Shown one piece after another: positions 9,271 through 17,892 of a stretch of 26,070 nucleotides of DNA. Under the pieces are notes generated by a model. It worked only from the letters and a program-made list of their open reading frames with translations. It searched no databases and was not told where the DNA came from. The stretch's first letter is position 1. Each line of letters starts with the position of its first letter. Position numbers and translations under genes: made by a program. Source of the DNA: an uncultured Prevotella sp. (GTDB taxonomy: Bacteria; Bacteroidota; Bacteroidia; Bacteroidales; Bacteroidaceae); the NCBI GenBank assembly GCA_905210845.1, contig CAJLYG010000023.1, positions 1 to 26,070 on the forward strand, written 5' to 3'.

Positions 9271-10695
9271 TTAATCTGTATCAGCAATTTTAAAATATCT
9301 TGCGCTATTTGATTGTAGTTTCTCTTGGGGAAGTTTGTTCACAAGATCCAATTGTATCACAGTAACAAATTCTCCAACTGGGCGAGTAGGAACATTTATT
9401 TTAACTTGATTATCCGTCACCGATATTTTTAATGTTTGCCCCCCTTTTTTCATAATTGCCTTTTTGACTTTAAAGTTACCGGGAAGTTTTAATACGCCAT
9501 CTTGGGGCCAATCATATACAAAAAGATAAAGTTTTGTGTTATTCTTTGTATCTTTTCTCACGACCTCACCCCACTTAGGGTAAAGATTACTACGTTGTGT
9601 ATCATATATAGCATCTCCATAAGTTTCCAGCCATTTCCCAACACTTTTCAAACAGTCTTGCGCCTGAGCAGGTACTTGCCCCATAGGGTCAGGGCCAACG
9701 TTCAACAGAAAATTACCACCTCGCGCAGCACACATAATAAGAGTCTTAATGACACTCTCAGGGCTTTTCCAGTTTTTCTCCCAACTTTTGAAGCCCCAAG
9801 ACGATCCAATATTCATACAGGTTTCCCAAAAAATACCTTTGACATCCTCAGGATTGGGCACCTTTCCTTCTGGTGTCTTATAATCACCAGGAAAATTTGG
9901 ACGTTTAAGTCGATCATTTGTAATGACCTGGGGATACTGTTTTAAAAGCTTTGTCACCTCTAATGCTTGTTCATCGTTCATATTTGTAGGTGTATCAAAC
10001 CATAGAATAGCAAGATCAGGATAGCGAGACAATAATTCTTTAATCTGCGGTAATGACACCTGTTGGAAATAATCGGCATATGATCTCTCCAACTGCCGAT
10101 AATCCCAGGCTCCGTGATGCACCTTAGTGAAGTTGTCAATGTATGTAGAATCTGGATTTGGCCATCCTTCTTTCATTTCTTTACGAGATGTTGCGCCACC
10201 TGAATTATTCCAATCTTGTGAGTGTGAGTAATAAAATCCCACTTTTAGGCCATACTTCCTACAAGCATTAACTACCTCATCCACTACATCGCGTTTAAAT
10301 GGTGTATAATCGTAAATATTGAAGTTACTAGCCTTACTTTTGAACATAGCAAAACCGTCATGATGCTTCGTAGTAAACACGATATATTTCATGCCAGCAT
10401 TTTTCGCCAAAAGAACAAGCTTCTCCGCATCAAATAATACAGGATTAAAAGTACTTGCTTTAGCACGATATTCACCAACAGGAATCTTGCATCTATTCAT
10501 AATCCACTCTGCCCCTCCACGGCGTTGTTGATAGCCATTGTATACTCCGCCATAAAGGCAATATGGTCCCCAGTGCACAAACATTCCGAATTTAGCAGCC
10601 TGCCACCAGTCCATTTTGTTTTCATTGGACTTTTGTTTGGCAGATAATTGCAATGCCAAACATAAAACAAGTAAAATAGATAGTTTTTTTTTCAT
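9271..10695 (-). CDS. GH29 alpha-L-fucosidase
   Basis: A secreted 474-residue enzyme with signal peptide about 1-19 (MKKKLSILL... LSA). The catalytic barrel is typical of GH29: KFGMFVHWGPYCLYGG near the start, YIVFTTKHHDGFAMF, KYGLKVGFYYSHSQDWN, and LAILWFDTPTN in which Asp234 is the predicted nucleophile. GGNFLLNVGPDPMG is also conserved. A small beta-sandwich C-terminal domain follows (about 375-465). GH29 removes alpha-linked L-fucose with retention. It is the last gene of the leftward operon, 145 bases after GH97, and ends at the hairpin terminator. Known GH29 exceptions include enzymes with alpha-L-galactosidase activity, so fucose as the target is likely rather than proven. The protein appears full length. 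Confidence 0.95.
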   Translation of the reverse strand: MKKKLSILLVLCLALQLSAKQKSNENKMDWWQAAKFGMFVHWGPYCLYGGVYNGYQQRRGGAEWIMNRCKIPVGEYRAKASTFNPVLFDAEKLVLLAKNAGMKYIVFTTKHHDGFAMFKSKASNFNIYDYTPFKRDVVDEVVNACRKYGLKVGFYYSHSQDWNNSGGATSRKEMKEGWPNPDSTYIDNFTKVHHGAWDYRQLERSYADYFQQVSLPQIKELLSRYPDLAILWFDTPTNMNDEQALEVTKLLKQYPQVITNDRLKRPNFPGDYKTPEGKVPNPEDVKGIFWETCMNIGSSWGFKSWEKNWKSPESVIKTLIMCAARGGNFLLNVGPDPMGQVPAQAQDCLKSVGKWLETYGDAIYDTQRSNLYPKWGEVVRKDTKNNTKLYLFVYDWPQDGVLKLPGNFKVKKAIMKKGGQTLKISVTDNQVKINVPTRPVGEFVTVIQLDLVNKLPQEKLQSNSARYFKIADTD

Positions 10696-10840
10696 TTTTA
10701 TTTAATATATTATGAATCCCTACCAAATGTTTGATCGTAATATCATTTACACTTAAGCTAAAGCCCCCAAAATGATTCTACATCTAACGTTCGAAATTCA
10801 ACAAGAATATGAGGACTGTACGCATTTCCGAAATAGAGGG

Positions 10841-12772
10841 TCAATGGAACACTGCTACAAATCCTCCTTCTGGCAATACTGTCACCTTCATCGCTGATAC
10901 AGTTGCTTCTATCTTCTGGGTATAGAAACTATTTCCATCCTTACCATCTTTAATAAGAAGGCCCGATTTACCCCGACACTCTTCTGGTAATTGAAAAGAT
11001 AAATTTAGCTCCTCTTTCATGCCATTTATACCAGCCACATACCATGTAGAGCCTGACCTACGTGCTACTACGACATTTTTACCAGGATAACCAGCCAATA
11101 ATCGACTCTCATCCCATACTACAGGAACATCTTTTAAAAATTGTTTTGGTTCATCCGGTAATGAGTCGTAAGCTTCTGCACGATCTGCAAAGCACTGGAA
11201 CCCAGACTCAAAGACCACAGATAAGGATAGTTGATGTGCAACTGTTGTCCTACGGATGGCAGGAACTCCTTGCCGTATTTTATTTGAGAATGTGACAGGA
11301 GTATAATCCATAGACCCAACGACATTTCTTGTAAATGGGACAATTGTATTATGCCATGCAGCTTTGTCACAACGTAATTGTTGTCCAAGCGACTCTGCCC
11401 CTCGAACCGCTTCTGTTGACATCAGGTTAGGATATGTCCTTTCAAGCCCTCTAGGAAGGGTCGCTCCATGGAAGTCGACCATCAATTGATTGTCGGCAGC
11501 ATCTTTAAGAATAGAGAAATAGAGGTTGATGATACGCTGCTTATCGGTATCGAAGAAATCTACCTTGATACCTTTAACTCCAAGTTCATGAATGCGTTTC
11601 ATTTCAGTCCTGCGGAGCCGACGATCACACATCAGACGATTTTGTCTAACCGAATCATCTTCGTGCCCCGCTCCAGAGTGATACCAAAGCCATATACCCA
11701 CTCCTTTTGTGTTAGCATATCTAACTACATCTTCCATGGTGCCGCCATTGGTCATATTCTGCCATCCAGCATCAATAAGATCATATTCCCATCCCATCCG
11801 TTGGCAGAAGTCTACATATTGCAATTGAGTAGGATAGTCCTTAACCGAACTACCTTTATACCACCAACTCCAACAAGCACGACCGGGTTTAATCCACGAT
11901 GTGTCACTAAGCGAACAGGGAGGATTGAGATTCTCAACCAACTGTGATTCAAAAATTGTATTCAATTGTGGACCGATGATAGCTACACGCCATGGCGTCT
12001 TCCATGGAAGAGCTGACACTGGGCTATGGTCATCAGGAATGACAACTTCATCTTGCTCCGGGAATCGGATGCGATAGGCATTAGCAGCACCACTATTATC
12101 AATATGGGTTGCTGGATAAGTGCCATCAAGAGCAGCCTCAGTAATCATCATCCACAAATGATTTGTCTCGAAAAGCATTGGGAATGCCCATCCACGACCT
12201 GTTTCACAATTCTTACGTATAGGAATACCATCATTACAATATTGTTCATAGCTCGGCTTCTTCCTACTGTTCCAATCATAAGGGTGTATCCAGGCCTTGC
12301 CGTCTGGAACTACAGCAAACTCAGTTTGCTCTTGAGTTATCTTATGCTCCTTTCTGTCTGATGTACCTTGAAGGATATACCGGAAAGCGACACCGTTATC
12401 ATATATTCTAACGACGAGTTGGAACATATGCTGATTGGAATTGCGGAAAGAAAATACTTGTTCTTTGCAATGATCTACGACGTGGATTCTTTTACCAGAT
12501 TTTAATGTATAGGCATCATTGATATACTTGACCTTTGATGATGACACCCACTTGGCCTTACGTCCATAGCTTTCACCATCCATTACTAACCCCAATACAG
12601 ATGTCTCAATCACAGGGATATTACGATACTTTACGCGATACGATAATTGGTCGCCATTATCAGAAAGGATGAATTTAATATTTCCATCCAGTGAGGCAAT
12701 TGTCCAATTGGAAGGTAATGCAGGAAGAAGATAAATGCTCATCATGAGCAGCGACATTATTATTCTTTTCAT
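10841..12772 (-). CDS. GH97 alpha-glycosidase, retaining type
   Basis: A 643-residue secreted enzyme with signal peptide MKRIIMSLLMM... The ATG at 12772 is chosen over an in-frame TTG two codons upstream because the signal peptide begins there. The GH97 N-terminal beta-sandwich (SLDGNIKFILSDNGD...) is followed by a TIM barrel with CWSWWYKGSSVKDY, YDLIDAGWQ, GVGIWLWYHSG, and GIKVDFFDTDKQ in which Asp405 sits where retaining GH97 enzymes such as the alpha-galactosidase BT1871 have their nucleophile. Inverting SusB-type alpha-glucosidases lack this Asp. STEAVRGAE supplies the likely acid/base Glu454. A small C-terminal domain ends the protein. Alpha-galactosidase activity is the best guess; other alpha-linked sugars have been reported in this family. 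It lies in the core operon with a 145- to 160-base gap on each side, which may hide a secondary promoter although none is obvious. Confidence 0.94.
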   Translation of the reverse strand: MKRIIMSLLMMSIYLLPALPSNWTIASLDGNIKFILSDNGDQLSYRVKYRNIPVIETSVLGLVMDGESYGRKAKWVSSSKVKYINDAYTLKSGKRIHVVDHCKEQVFSFRNSNQHMFQLVVRIYDNGVAFRYILQGTSDRKEHKITQEQTEFAVVPDGKAWIHPYDWNSRKKPSYEQYCNDGIPIRKNCETGRGWAFPMLFETNHLWMMITEAALDGTYPATHIDNSGAANAYRIRFPEQDEVVIPDDHSPVSALPWKTPWRVAIIGPQLNTIFESQLVENLNPPCSLSDTSWIKPGRACWSWWYKGSSVKDYPTQLQYVDFCQRMGWEYDLIDAGWQNMTNGGTMEDVVRYANTKGVGIWLWYHSGAGHEDDSVRQNRLMCDRRLRRTEMKRIHELGVKGIKVDFFDTDKQRIINLYFSILKDAADNQLMVDFHGATLPRGLERTYPNLMSTEAVRGAESLGQQLRCDKAAWHNTIVPFTRNVVGSMDYTPVTFSNKIRQGVPAIRRTTVAHQLSLSVVFESGFQCFADRAEAYDSLPDEPKQFLKDVPVVWDESRLLAGYPGKNVVVARRSGSTWYVAGINGMKEELNLSFQLPEECRGKSGLLIKDGKDGNSFYTQKIEATVSAMKVTVLPEGGFVAVFH

Positions 12773-12936
12773 TAGCAAGAAAATTTATTAAAATAAAAAC
12801 GTACATATTCTTATAAAACCATTTGCTTTTTCAGTCCATACAATTTCAATATTATAATAAAACAAACTATTATTTTAGATTGCATCTCTTAATAGTTTCT
12901 GTTTATTATGCACCAAAATTCTTTATCTATTCATTC

Positions 12937-13983
12937 TTATTTGTGTGCTTTCGGCAATGGATTAGTATTTTGTTCATAGACCTTAAAATCTGCAAGTTTT
13001 AATGTTTCATCTTTAATACCGTTAAGAGGGCGATCGGAACCGCTGGCTAAAGTACGGCCAAAACTACGATAGATACCAAACTTATTACGGATACTAATAG
13101 CACCCTTGCGCCACAAATCTATATTGTTTACAGACCGCTTCGCCAAAACCTTTCCATCGCTGATACGTGTTATCGTAATAGAAAAATAGCCATCATGCCT
13201 ATAGTGCATCTCTGTTTGCACTTGCACCCATTGGTCTTCAAGATCTGATAAGGGGATATTATCAATAATTGTCCCTTTGCTTGTAGTAGATATATCACCT
13301 GTATGAATTACCTGAAGACGACGATTGCTACCATTGCTATTGCTTCGTAGAGTAATAGTAATAATTGGTGCGCCATTATTACCTTCTTGAGCTTTTAATT
13401 GATGAATATGAGTAAAACTCGATGATGGACGGAAATCTTTTGGTATCCAGAATTTCCATTCCAGTTTCTGCCACTCATCCCAGTTACCATTAAGCTTATA
13501 CCACTTCTCTGTAGTTTGTGATTTCATCTCGTTACGTTGACGATCCACTTTCTTGCCACGGTCACCATCAAGGATGCTGTCGTTGCAATGAATATAAAAT
13601 TGATAGATATATTGCTTGAGCACATCATCATAGACAACCTCACAATGTTTTCCATCCTTATGATCGTTACTATCTGCATTCGGATTTTCAGAATAGTCCC
13701 ACCCTAATGTCCGCATATATTGGTGTATTGCTGTATAATCTTTACCCACAAGGCTTGCGGATGCCTGCATGCTGCCTTGCAAAATATAATTATGCACAAT
13801 ATTGCCAGAATCAATCTTCTCCTCAGAAGAATCTCCTTTTGTCGAAGAACCAGAAGAAGAGCCTGTAGAATGGTTTGTAGCCGGTTCAGATTTTTCAATA
13901 TAGCCTGTTTCACTTTTCCCACATGCTGCCATAGCGCATGATACAGCACCTGTCATCAGCAAGCCAAATAATAGTTTTTTCAT
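12937..13983 (-). CDS. Lipoprotein with jelly-roll polysaccharide-lyase-like domain
   Basis: A 348-residue lipoprotein. The signal peptide has two candidate lipobox cysteines (Cys16 in AVSC, Cys21 in MAAC), followed by a Ser/Gly/Thr-rich linker (about 37-55) like those that hold surface enzymes away from the membrane. The globular part (about 60-340) carries three motifs in the order seen in beta-jelly-roll lyases of the PL7/PL13/PL20 type: RNEMK (150-154), HIHQLK (192-197) and IRNKFGIYRS (298-307). These resemble the RxE, QxH and FKAGxY signatures of PL7. I therefore infer a surface endo-acting lyase that makes the first cut in the glycan, but I cannot name the family, and a non-catalytic binding role is possible. 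It lies 47 bases after the plug lipoprotein in the core operon. Confidence 0.62.
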   Translation of the reverse strand: MKKLLFGLLMTGAVSCAMAACGKSETGYIEKSEPATNHSTGSSSGSSTKGDSSEEKIDSGNIVHNYILQGSMQASASLVGKDYTAIHQYMRTLGWDYSENPNADSNDHKDGKHCEVVYDDVLKQYIYQFYIHCNDSILDGDRGKKVDRQRNEMKSQTTEKWYKLNGNWDEWQKLEWKFWIPKDFRPSSSFTHIHQLKAQEGNNGAPIITITLRSNSNGSNRRLQVIHTGDISTTSKGTIIDNIPLSDLEDQWVQVQTEMHYRHDGYFSITITRISDGKVLAKRSVNNIDLWRKGAISIRNKFGIYRSFGRTLASGSDRPLNGIKDETLKLADFKVYEQNTNPLPKAHK

Positions 13984-14030
13984 ACACTATAATAATATTA
14001 GTTCTTTGAATTCCCATAAACTATTGATCA

Positions 14031-14477
14031 CTATCGCGTCGTAATTATTATTACTCCATTAGCCCCCCTAACACCATAAGCAGAACCATCTTTATCAATT
14101 TCTATCTTCTCTATATCATTAATAGAAACTTGAGCGTTTGCATCAGCACTCGATTCATATTCTGATCCGTCAATGATAAAAAGCGGCTCAATATTTGATT
14201 CCAAAGAGTTAGTTCCACGAATGGTGACTATGGAACCCTTGCCACCTTCAGTCACAGTAACACCAGTTACAGACGAGCGTAGAATGTCATAGATGGAGCT
14301 TGCCGACATTTGCTGTATTTGATTTCGAGTAATAACATTGCTATTCATTCTTATCTCTTTCTTTTGTTTTTTTACAGGAAGTTGTTGTTTATCAGCCTGT
14401 TTTCCCGTTCTGCAGGATGTATAAAAAACAAATATCCCACATAAGATTATAGTTAGAATATATTTTATTACCTTCAT
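14031..14477 (-). CDS. Free-standing TonB-receptor plug-domain lipoprotein
   Basis: A 148-residue protein made of a lipoprotein signal (Cys22 in YTSC), a Lys/Gln-rich linker (25-41) and one TonB-dependent-receptor plug domain (about 42-148). Plug hallmarks are all visible: IYDILRSSVTGVTV (cf. VLDALQGAAPGMQI in the SusC here), IVTIRGTNS, PLFIIDGSEY, INDIEKIEIDKDGSAYGVRGANGVIIITT. The chain stops exactly where a plug domain normally passes into the beta-barrel, and no barrel coding sequence follows. The ATG at 14477 is preferred to an in-frame TTG at 14513 because it begins the signal peptide. After Cys22 the residues RTGKQADK lack the acidic run of Bacteroidota surface-export signals, so the protein may face the periplasm. 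It sits between the SGBP-like and jelly-roll genes with gaps below 50 bases. Function is unknown; interaction with the SusC barrel, TonB or SusD is conceivable. Confidence 0.85.
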   Translation of the reverse strand: MKVIKYILTIILCGIFVFYTSCRTGKQADKQQLPVKKQKKEIRMNSNVITRNQIQQMSASSIYDILRSSVTGVTVTEGGKGSIVTIRGTNSLESNIEPLFIIDGSEYESSADANAQVSINDIEKIEIDKDGSAYGVRGANGVIIITTR

Positions 14478-14525
14478 ATTTAATGATCTTAAGATAATTT
14501 TCACACGACGCAAATAGCTATTAGA

Positions 14526-15608
14526 CTACTTCAGCATTTCAGCATTAGAAGCATATGCGTCATCCAAATAAAATTGAGGTAAATTACGCGCACCAATCCC
14601 ATTCAATTGGTAAATCTCCCAATTAGCAACATATATACGTCCTTTGCATCCCATGCTTGAACGAACATCCTTCACAATCGTACTAGTCAGCACTTCTATA
14701 CCATCAATATACACTACAAGTATCTCATCTTCATTAACACCCATGGCAATAGTATGATACTCTTTATCTTTGAAAATATTCATAGTGTTCAGATAATGGT
14801 ATTCTGACACTGTTGTTTTCTTGGCTGTTGCTGCCGTATGCTGAACTGCTAACTGTATATTCCAATTAGATGTTCCTTCTACCGTCGTATCGTCAGTAAG
14901 TGATGGATAGCCGTCTACAGGCACATGCGGATACCACTGTAAACTAATATAATTAATATAATTATTTTCATTAGTCACATCAGAACGCATGTTCCAACGA
15001 TACTCTATTACAGCATTAGCAGATTTCTTGCCTACTGTAATTATCTGGGTCGTGGGTATATACTTATCGAATCCTAATTTTGCTCTGACGCTAAAAGGAA
15101 TGCACAAAGCATCGTCATTAAATGTATGCCGCAAATAACGTGTGGGTTCCGTTGAAGAGTTTACGGTAGTCATTAGATATTGATTTCCATTGTTATCGGA
15201 TTTGAGAGTACTCTTTGCATTCTGTAATGTGAACGATGTTTGGCTACTTTTCTCAAACTTCTCAAAAAAATAGCCCGATACATACATATCTCTGGTGCGA
15301 ACTTCTTTTTTCCCACCTACGGATGCTTCACAAGTGATTGTGTATGTACCAGGAGTAGAGGGAGCTTGCCATGTTTCCTCATTAAGTCCCTGAGGTTGTG
15401 TTAGCGAGCCACCACTACATGTCCACTTATACGTAGTATGCCAGAGATCACTAGAATTCACACACATCCAAACCTTTACTTTCTGATTACAATAGAACTC
15501 ATTGCCGTCTGCGCTCAATGAATCAACAGTCAAAGAATCTTCATCCTTACATGATGTTATTAAGCAAATGGTAACGAGCAAAGACAGAAACACATAGAAA
15601 TATCGCAT
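14526..15608 (-). CDS. Surface-glycan-binding-like lipoprotein (Ig/PKD-like plus concanavalin-like)
   Basis: A 360-residue lipoprotein: signal MRYFYVFLSL... with Cys20 in LITSC followed by KDEDS, a strong acidic surface-export signal for Bacteroidota lipoproteins. The first part (about 25-110) looks like an Ig/PKD-type domain (TYKWTCSGGSL, WQAPSTPGTYTITCEASVGG). The remainder (about 112-360) looks like a beta-sandwich of the concanavalin/LamG kind: paired strands, EYHTIAMGVNEDEILVVYIDGIEV and a terminal FYLDDAYASNAEML. No catalytic motif is recognisable. Position four in the operon after SusC, SusD and the FAS1 protein is where a SusE/SGBP-type protein is expected, so a role in capturing glycan at the cell surface is inferred. 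A degenerate hydrolase or lyase is an alternative. Confidence 0.7.
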   Translation of the reverse strand: MRYFYVFLSLLVTICLITSCKDEDSLTVDSLSADGNEFYCNQKVKVWMCVNSSDLWHTTYKWTCSGGSLTQPQGLNEETWQAPSTPGTYTITCEASVGGKKEVRTRDMYVSGYFFEKFEKSSQTSFTLQNAKSTLKSDNNGNQYLMTTVNSSTEPTRYLRHTFNDDALCIPFSVRAKLGFDKYIPTTQIITVGKKSANAVIEYRWNMRSDVTNENNYINYISLQWYPHVPVDGYPSLTDDTTVEGTSNWNIQLAVQHTAATAKKTTVSEYHYLNTMNIFKDKEYHTIAMGVNEDEILVVYIDGIEVLTSTIVKDVRSSMGCKGRIYVANWEIYQLNGIGARNLPQFYLDDAYASNAEMLK

Positions 15609-15628
15609 ACTTATTATTTTAAAGATTA

Positions 15629-16318
15629 TTACTTAAGTTGAATATCACTTTGCTTGGGACGATCAAGCCAACTATCCAGAACATGCATATATGATGAACA
15701 GATTGTAGAATAAAGGTTGGCTGTCCTCGGTTTTATAGTCGATTTATAGTGACCATCAAAATTGTTAAACGTAATATTTGGGTTACGATCTTTTAATAGA
15801 TACATATTAACATATGCCGTATCTGCACTTGCACAGGTCTTGTACCATGTAGGTTCTGCCGGAAGATTTGTAAATGTATATTGACCAAGGACAATATGAT
15901 ACAAAAGAAACTCACGAACCTGATCAACAGGATAGGCAGTCATGGATATAGGTGCATAAGTGATAGTATCACCTGTGGAATCATCTATATAGAAAAGTTG
16001 ATGCTGTTGGAAATAGCTCTTGTCGGACGTAGTTTCAGAGTTGAACGCTGTGTTTGTCGGTAGAATATAAGTCTTATTTTCCTGTTTGAATTCTTCCTCC
16101 ATACCAGCATAGTCTATCGCCTCTTTCAAAAGAGAAAAAATATCCAAGCGAGAAGCAATAAAATCATATGGTGTCATCTCTATCTTATTATTGGCTATAC
16201 CAGCATTGTAGTCGAAGTCATAAGAATCCTGATAGTCCAACCCAAATATTTCACAACTAGTCAACGTCACTGCTGCAAAAAGCAATGAAACAATGTTATA
16301 TATTATATTTTTCTTCAT
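15629..16318 (-). CDS. Fasciclin (FAS1) domain lipoprotein
   Basis: A 229-residue lipoprotein with Cys22 in LTSC followed by EIFGLDYQD. The mature chain is essentially one FAS1 domain: the start MTPYDFIASRLDIFSLLKEAI (48-68), the H1-like motif TYILPTNTAF (83-92), LLYHIVLGQYT (138-148) and the H2-like end SYMHVLDSWLDRP (209-221). FAS1 domains are binding modules in adhesion proteins; in Bacteroidota they recur as small lipoproteins directly behind SusC/SusD, where they probably serve as accessory glycan binders or contacts to the SusCD complex. It is 24 bases downstream of susD and 20 bases upstream of the next lipoprotein, a clear operon arrangement. No enzymatic signature is seen. Confidence 0.85.
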   Translation of the reverse strand: MKKNIIYNIVSLLFAAVTLTSCEIFGLDYQDSYDFDYNAGIANNKIEMTPYDFIASRLDIFSLLKEAIDYAGMEEEFKQENKTYILPTNTAFNSETTSDKSYFQQHQLFYIDDSTGDTITYAPISMTAYPVDQVREFLLYHIVLGQYTFTNLPAEPTWYKTCASADTAYVNMYLLKDRNPNITFNNFDGHYKSTIKPRTANLYSTICSSYMHVLDSWLDRPKQSDIQLK

Positions 16319-16342
16319 CTGAAAATGTATTTAAATGTTATG

Positions 16343-17881
16343 TTAACGTTCAGGATAAGGAGAATTTTGATCTCCCTTGAGAGCTGAGTTCGATTCAAAC
16401 TCACGATAGTAAATAGGCCAATATTTAGTCCCCTCATCTCCAAAACCGGTTACAGTAACCCCCGCATCATTTTGACGTTGTGAATAAATTGGGCCCATAA
16501 CACTAATTAGCTTCCCTGTACGCATAAGGTCAAACCACCGTTGGCCCTCACCATAGAATTCTAATTGGCGTTCTAATAGTATAAGATCCTCTACTTCTTC
16601 CTGATTATCAACACTACTTACATCATTAGAGGCATCTCTGAAATATCCTACGCGCTGACGAAGGACATTGATAATATCTAATGCCTCAGACCCACGCCCT
16701 AATTTATTCAATGCTTCAGCACGCAGATAATATACATTAGCCAAACGCATGAACACTTGCTGTATCTGACTATCTGTAGTATTCAGAACGGACCAGTAGG
16801 ATTTATAGATCTTATTCGTCGTATCATAGTGTGCATTAGCATCCTTCTCGCTATATTTGATACACTTTTGGATTCCTGTTGCAGAGTAATGTGCATAACT
16901 CATTGGTACACGACTGGCATTATAATATAATGCTACTGTATCAACTGTATTCCAAAAACGAGAGTCAGCTCCTTCACCAGAATAAAGACGGTCTACAAAT
17001 TCTTCAAAGATCGATTGAGAGATCTGATATCCATTATTGGTATTTGACGCTCCCATCGTTCCTGGCCAACCACTACTTGCCCCATTATTTGTGTATTCCC
17101 ACGACATTGCGAAGATAACCTCCTTAGAAGCTCCCGGGTCCGTAAATATTTTTTTCCACTCTACCTCATCTGAAGCTAAAGCATAATTACTGTTATTTAT
17201 GAAATAATTGGATTCGTCCAGTGCCTCTTGATAATCTCCATACCACATATAAACTTCAGTCTTCAATTCATGCATAGCGGATAAACCTAAATAGAAATTA
17301 CTTGAGGTGTTAGATATGCTGAAATATTTTATAGCCATGTTGATGTCCGAAAGTATCTGTTCTTTGACCTCTTCTAACGACGAACGTGGGGTATTAATAT
17401 CTGCAAGAGAGCCATCCCACATATTGTTGACAATAGGTAAACGCCCCCAAACGCGTGTAGCATAGAAATACATAAAAGCGCGCATACCATAAGCCTGCCC
17501 CATATAAGGTGCATATTCTGATTCTAAAATACTTGGAATGGTAGGATACTTGCTTATGCCTATGTTACATCTGCTGATGCATTGATAAAAGGCCTGCCAG
17601 CTTGACTCACTCATGGATGGAACGAGAGCATTCATATAGATGTTATTATTGATATAGCCTGTAGTCTCCACATTATCACTACGACAGTCTCCAAATATAG
17701 TTTGGTTACGCTGGAGAGCACTCTGAAATGCACCATAAATACCAGCATTCCAATTTGCCATCTCTGTTTTGTCCTTAAAATAGTTTTCTGGTGTTAAATC
17801 AGAAAGAGGAGAACGATTCAAGAAATCATTGCAACTTGTCAAAGACAAAAGAATAATAATTATATAAAGGTACTTTTTCAT
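16343..17881 (-). CDS. susD-like: SusD-family outer-membrane glycan-binding lipoprotein
   Basis: A 512-residue SusD/RagB-family lipoprotein. The signal peptide ends at Cys17 in LTSC, followed by NDFLNRSPLSDLTPENYF, the classic SusD N-terminus. Helical TPR-like segments follow (GQAYGMRAFMYFYATRVWGRLPIV; HELKTEVYMWYGDYQEALDESNYF; VYYLRAEALNKLGRGSEALDIINVLRQRVGY) and the conserved C-terminal ILLERQLEFYGEGQRWFDLMRTGKL. It forms the lid over the SusC barrel and captures oligosaccharide for import. It starts 11 bases after the susC stop, so the two are translationally close. The protein is full length with no anomaly seen. The glycan it binds cannot be deduced. Confidence 0.97.
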   Translation of the reverse strand: MKKYLYIIIILLSLTSCNDFLNRSPLSDLTPENYFKDKTEMANWNAGIYGAFQSALQRNQTIFGDCRSDNVETTGYINNNIYMNALVPSMSESSWQAFYQCISRCNIGISKYPTIPSILESEYAPYMGQAYGMRAFMYFYATRVWGRLPIVNNMWDGSLADINTPRSSLEEVKEQILSDINMAIKYFSISNTSSNFYLGLSAMHELKTEVYMWYGDYQEALDESNYFINNSNYALASDEVEWKKIFTDPGASKEVIFAMSWEYTNNGASSGWPGTMGASNTNNGYQISQSIFEEFVDRLYSGEGADSRFWNTVDTVALYYNASRVPMSYAHYSATGIQKCIKYSEKDANAHYDTTNKIYKSYWSVLNTTDSQIQQVFMRLANVYYLRAEALNKLGRGSEALDIINVLRQRVGYFRDASNDVSSVDNQEEVEDLILLERQLEFYGEGQRWFDLMRTGKLISVMGPIYSQRQNDAGVTVTGFGDEGTKYWPIYYREFESNSALKGDQNSPYPER

Positions 17882-17892
17882 ATTTTCGTTTA

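Noticed and set aside
14031..14477. Plug gene as a pseudogene remnant of a second susC
   Set aside because: No barrel or N-terminal regulatory-domain remnants are found on either side, and it has an intact lipoprotein signal and tight operon spacing.
14478..14513. Extended N-terminus of the plug lipoprotein from a TTG
   Set aside because: It would place 12 charged residues before a complete lipoprotein signal peptide that starts at an ATG.
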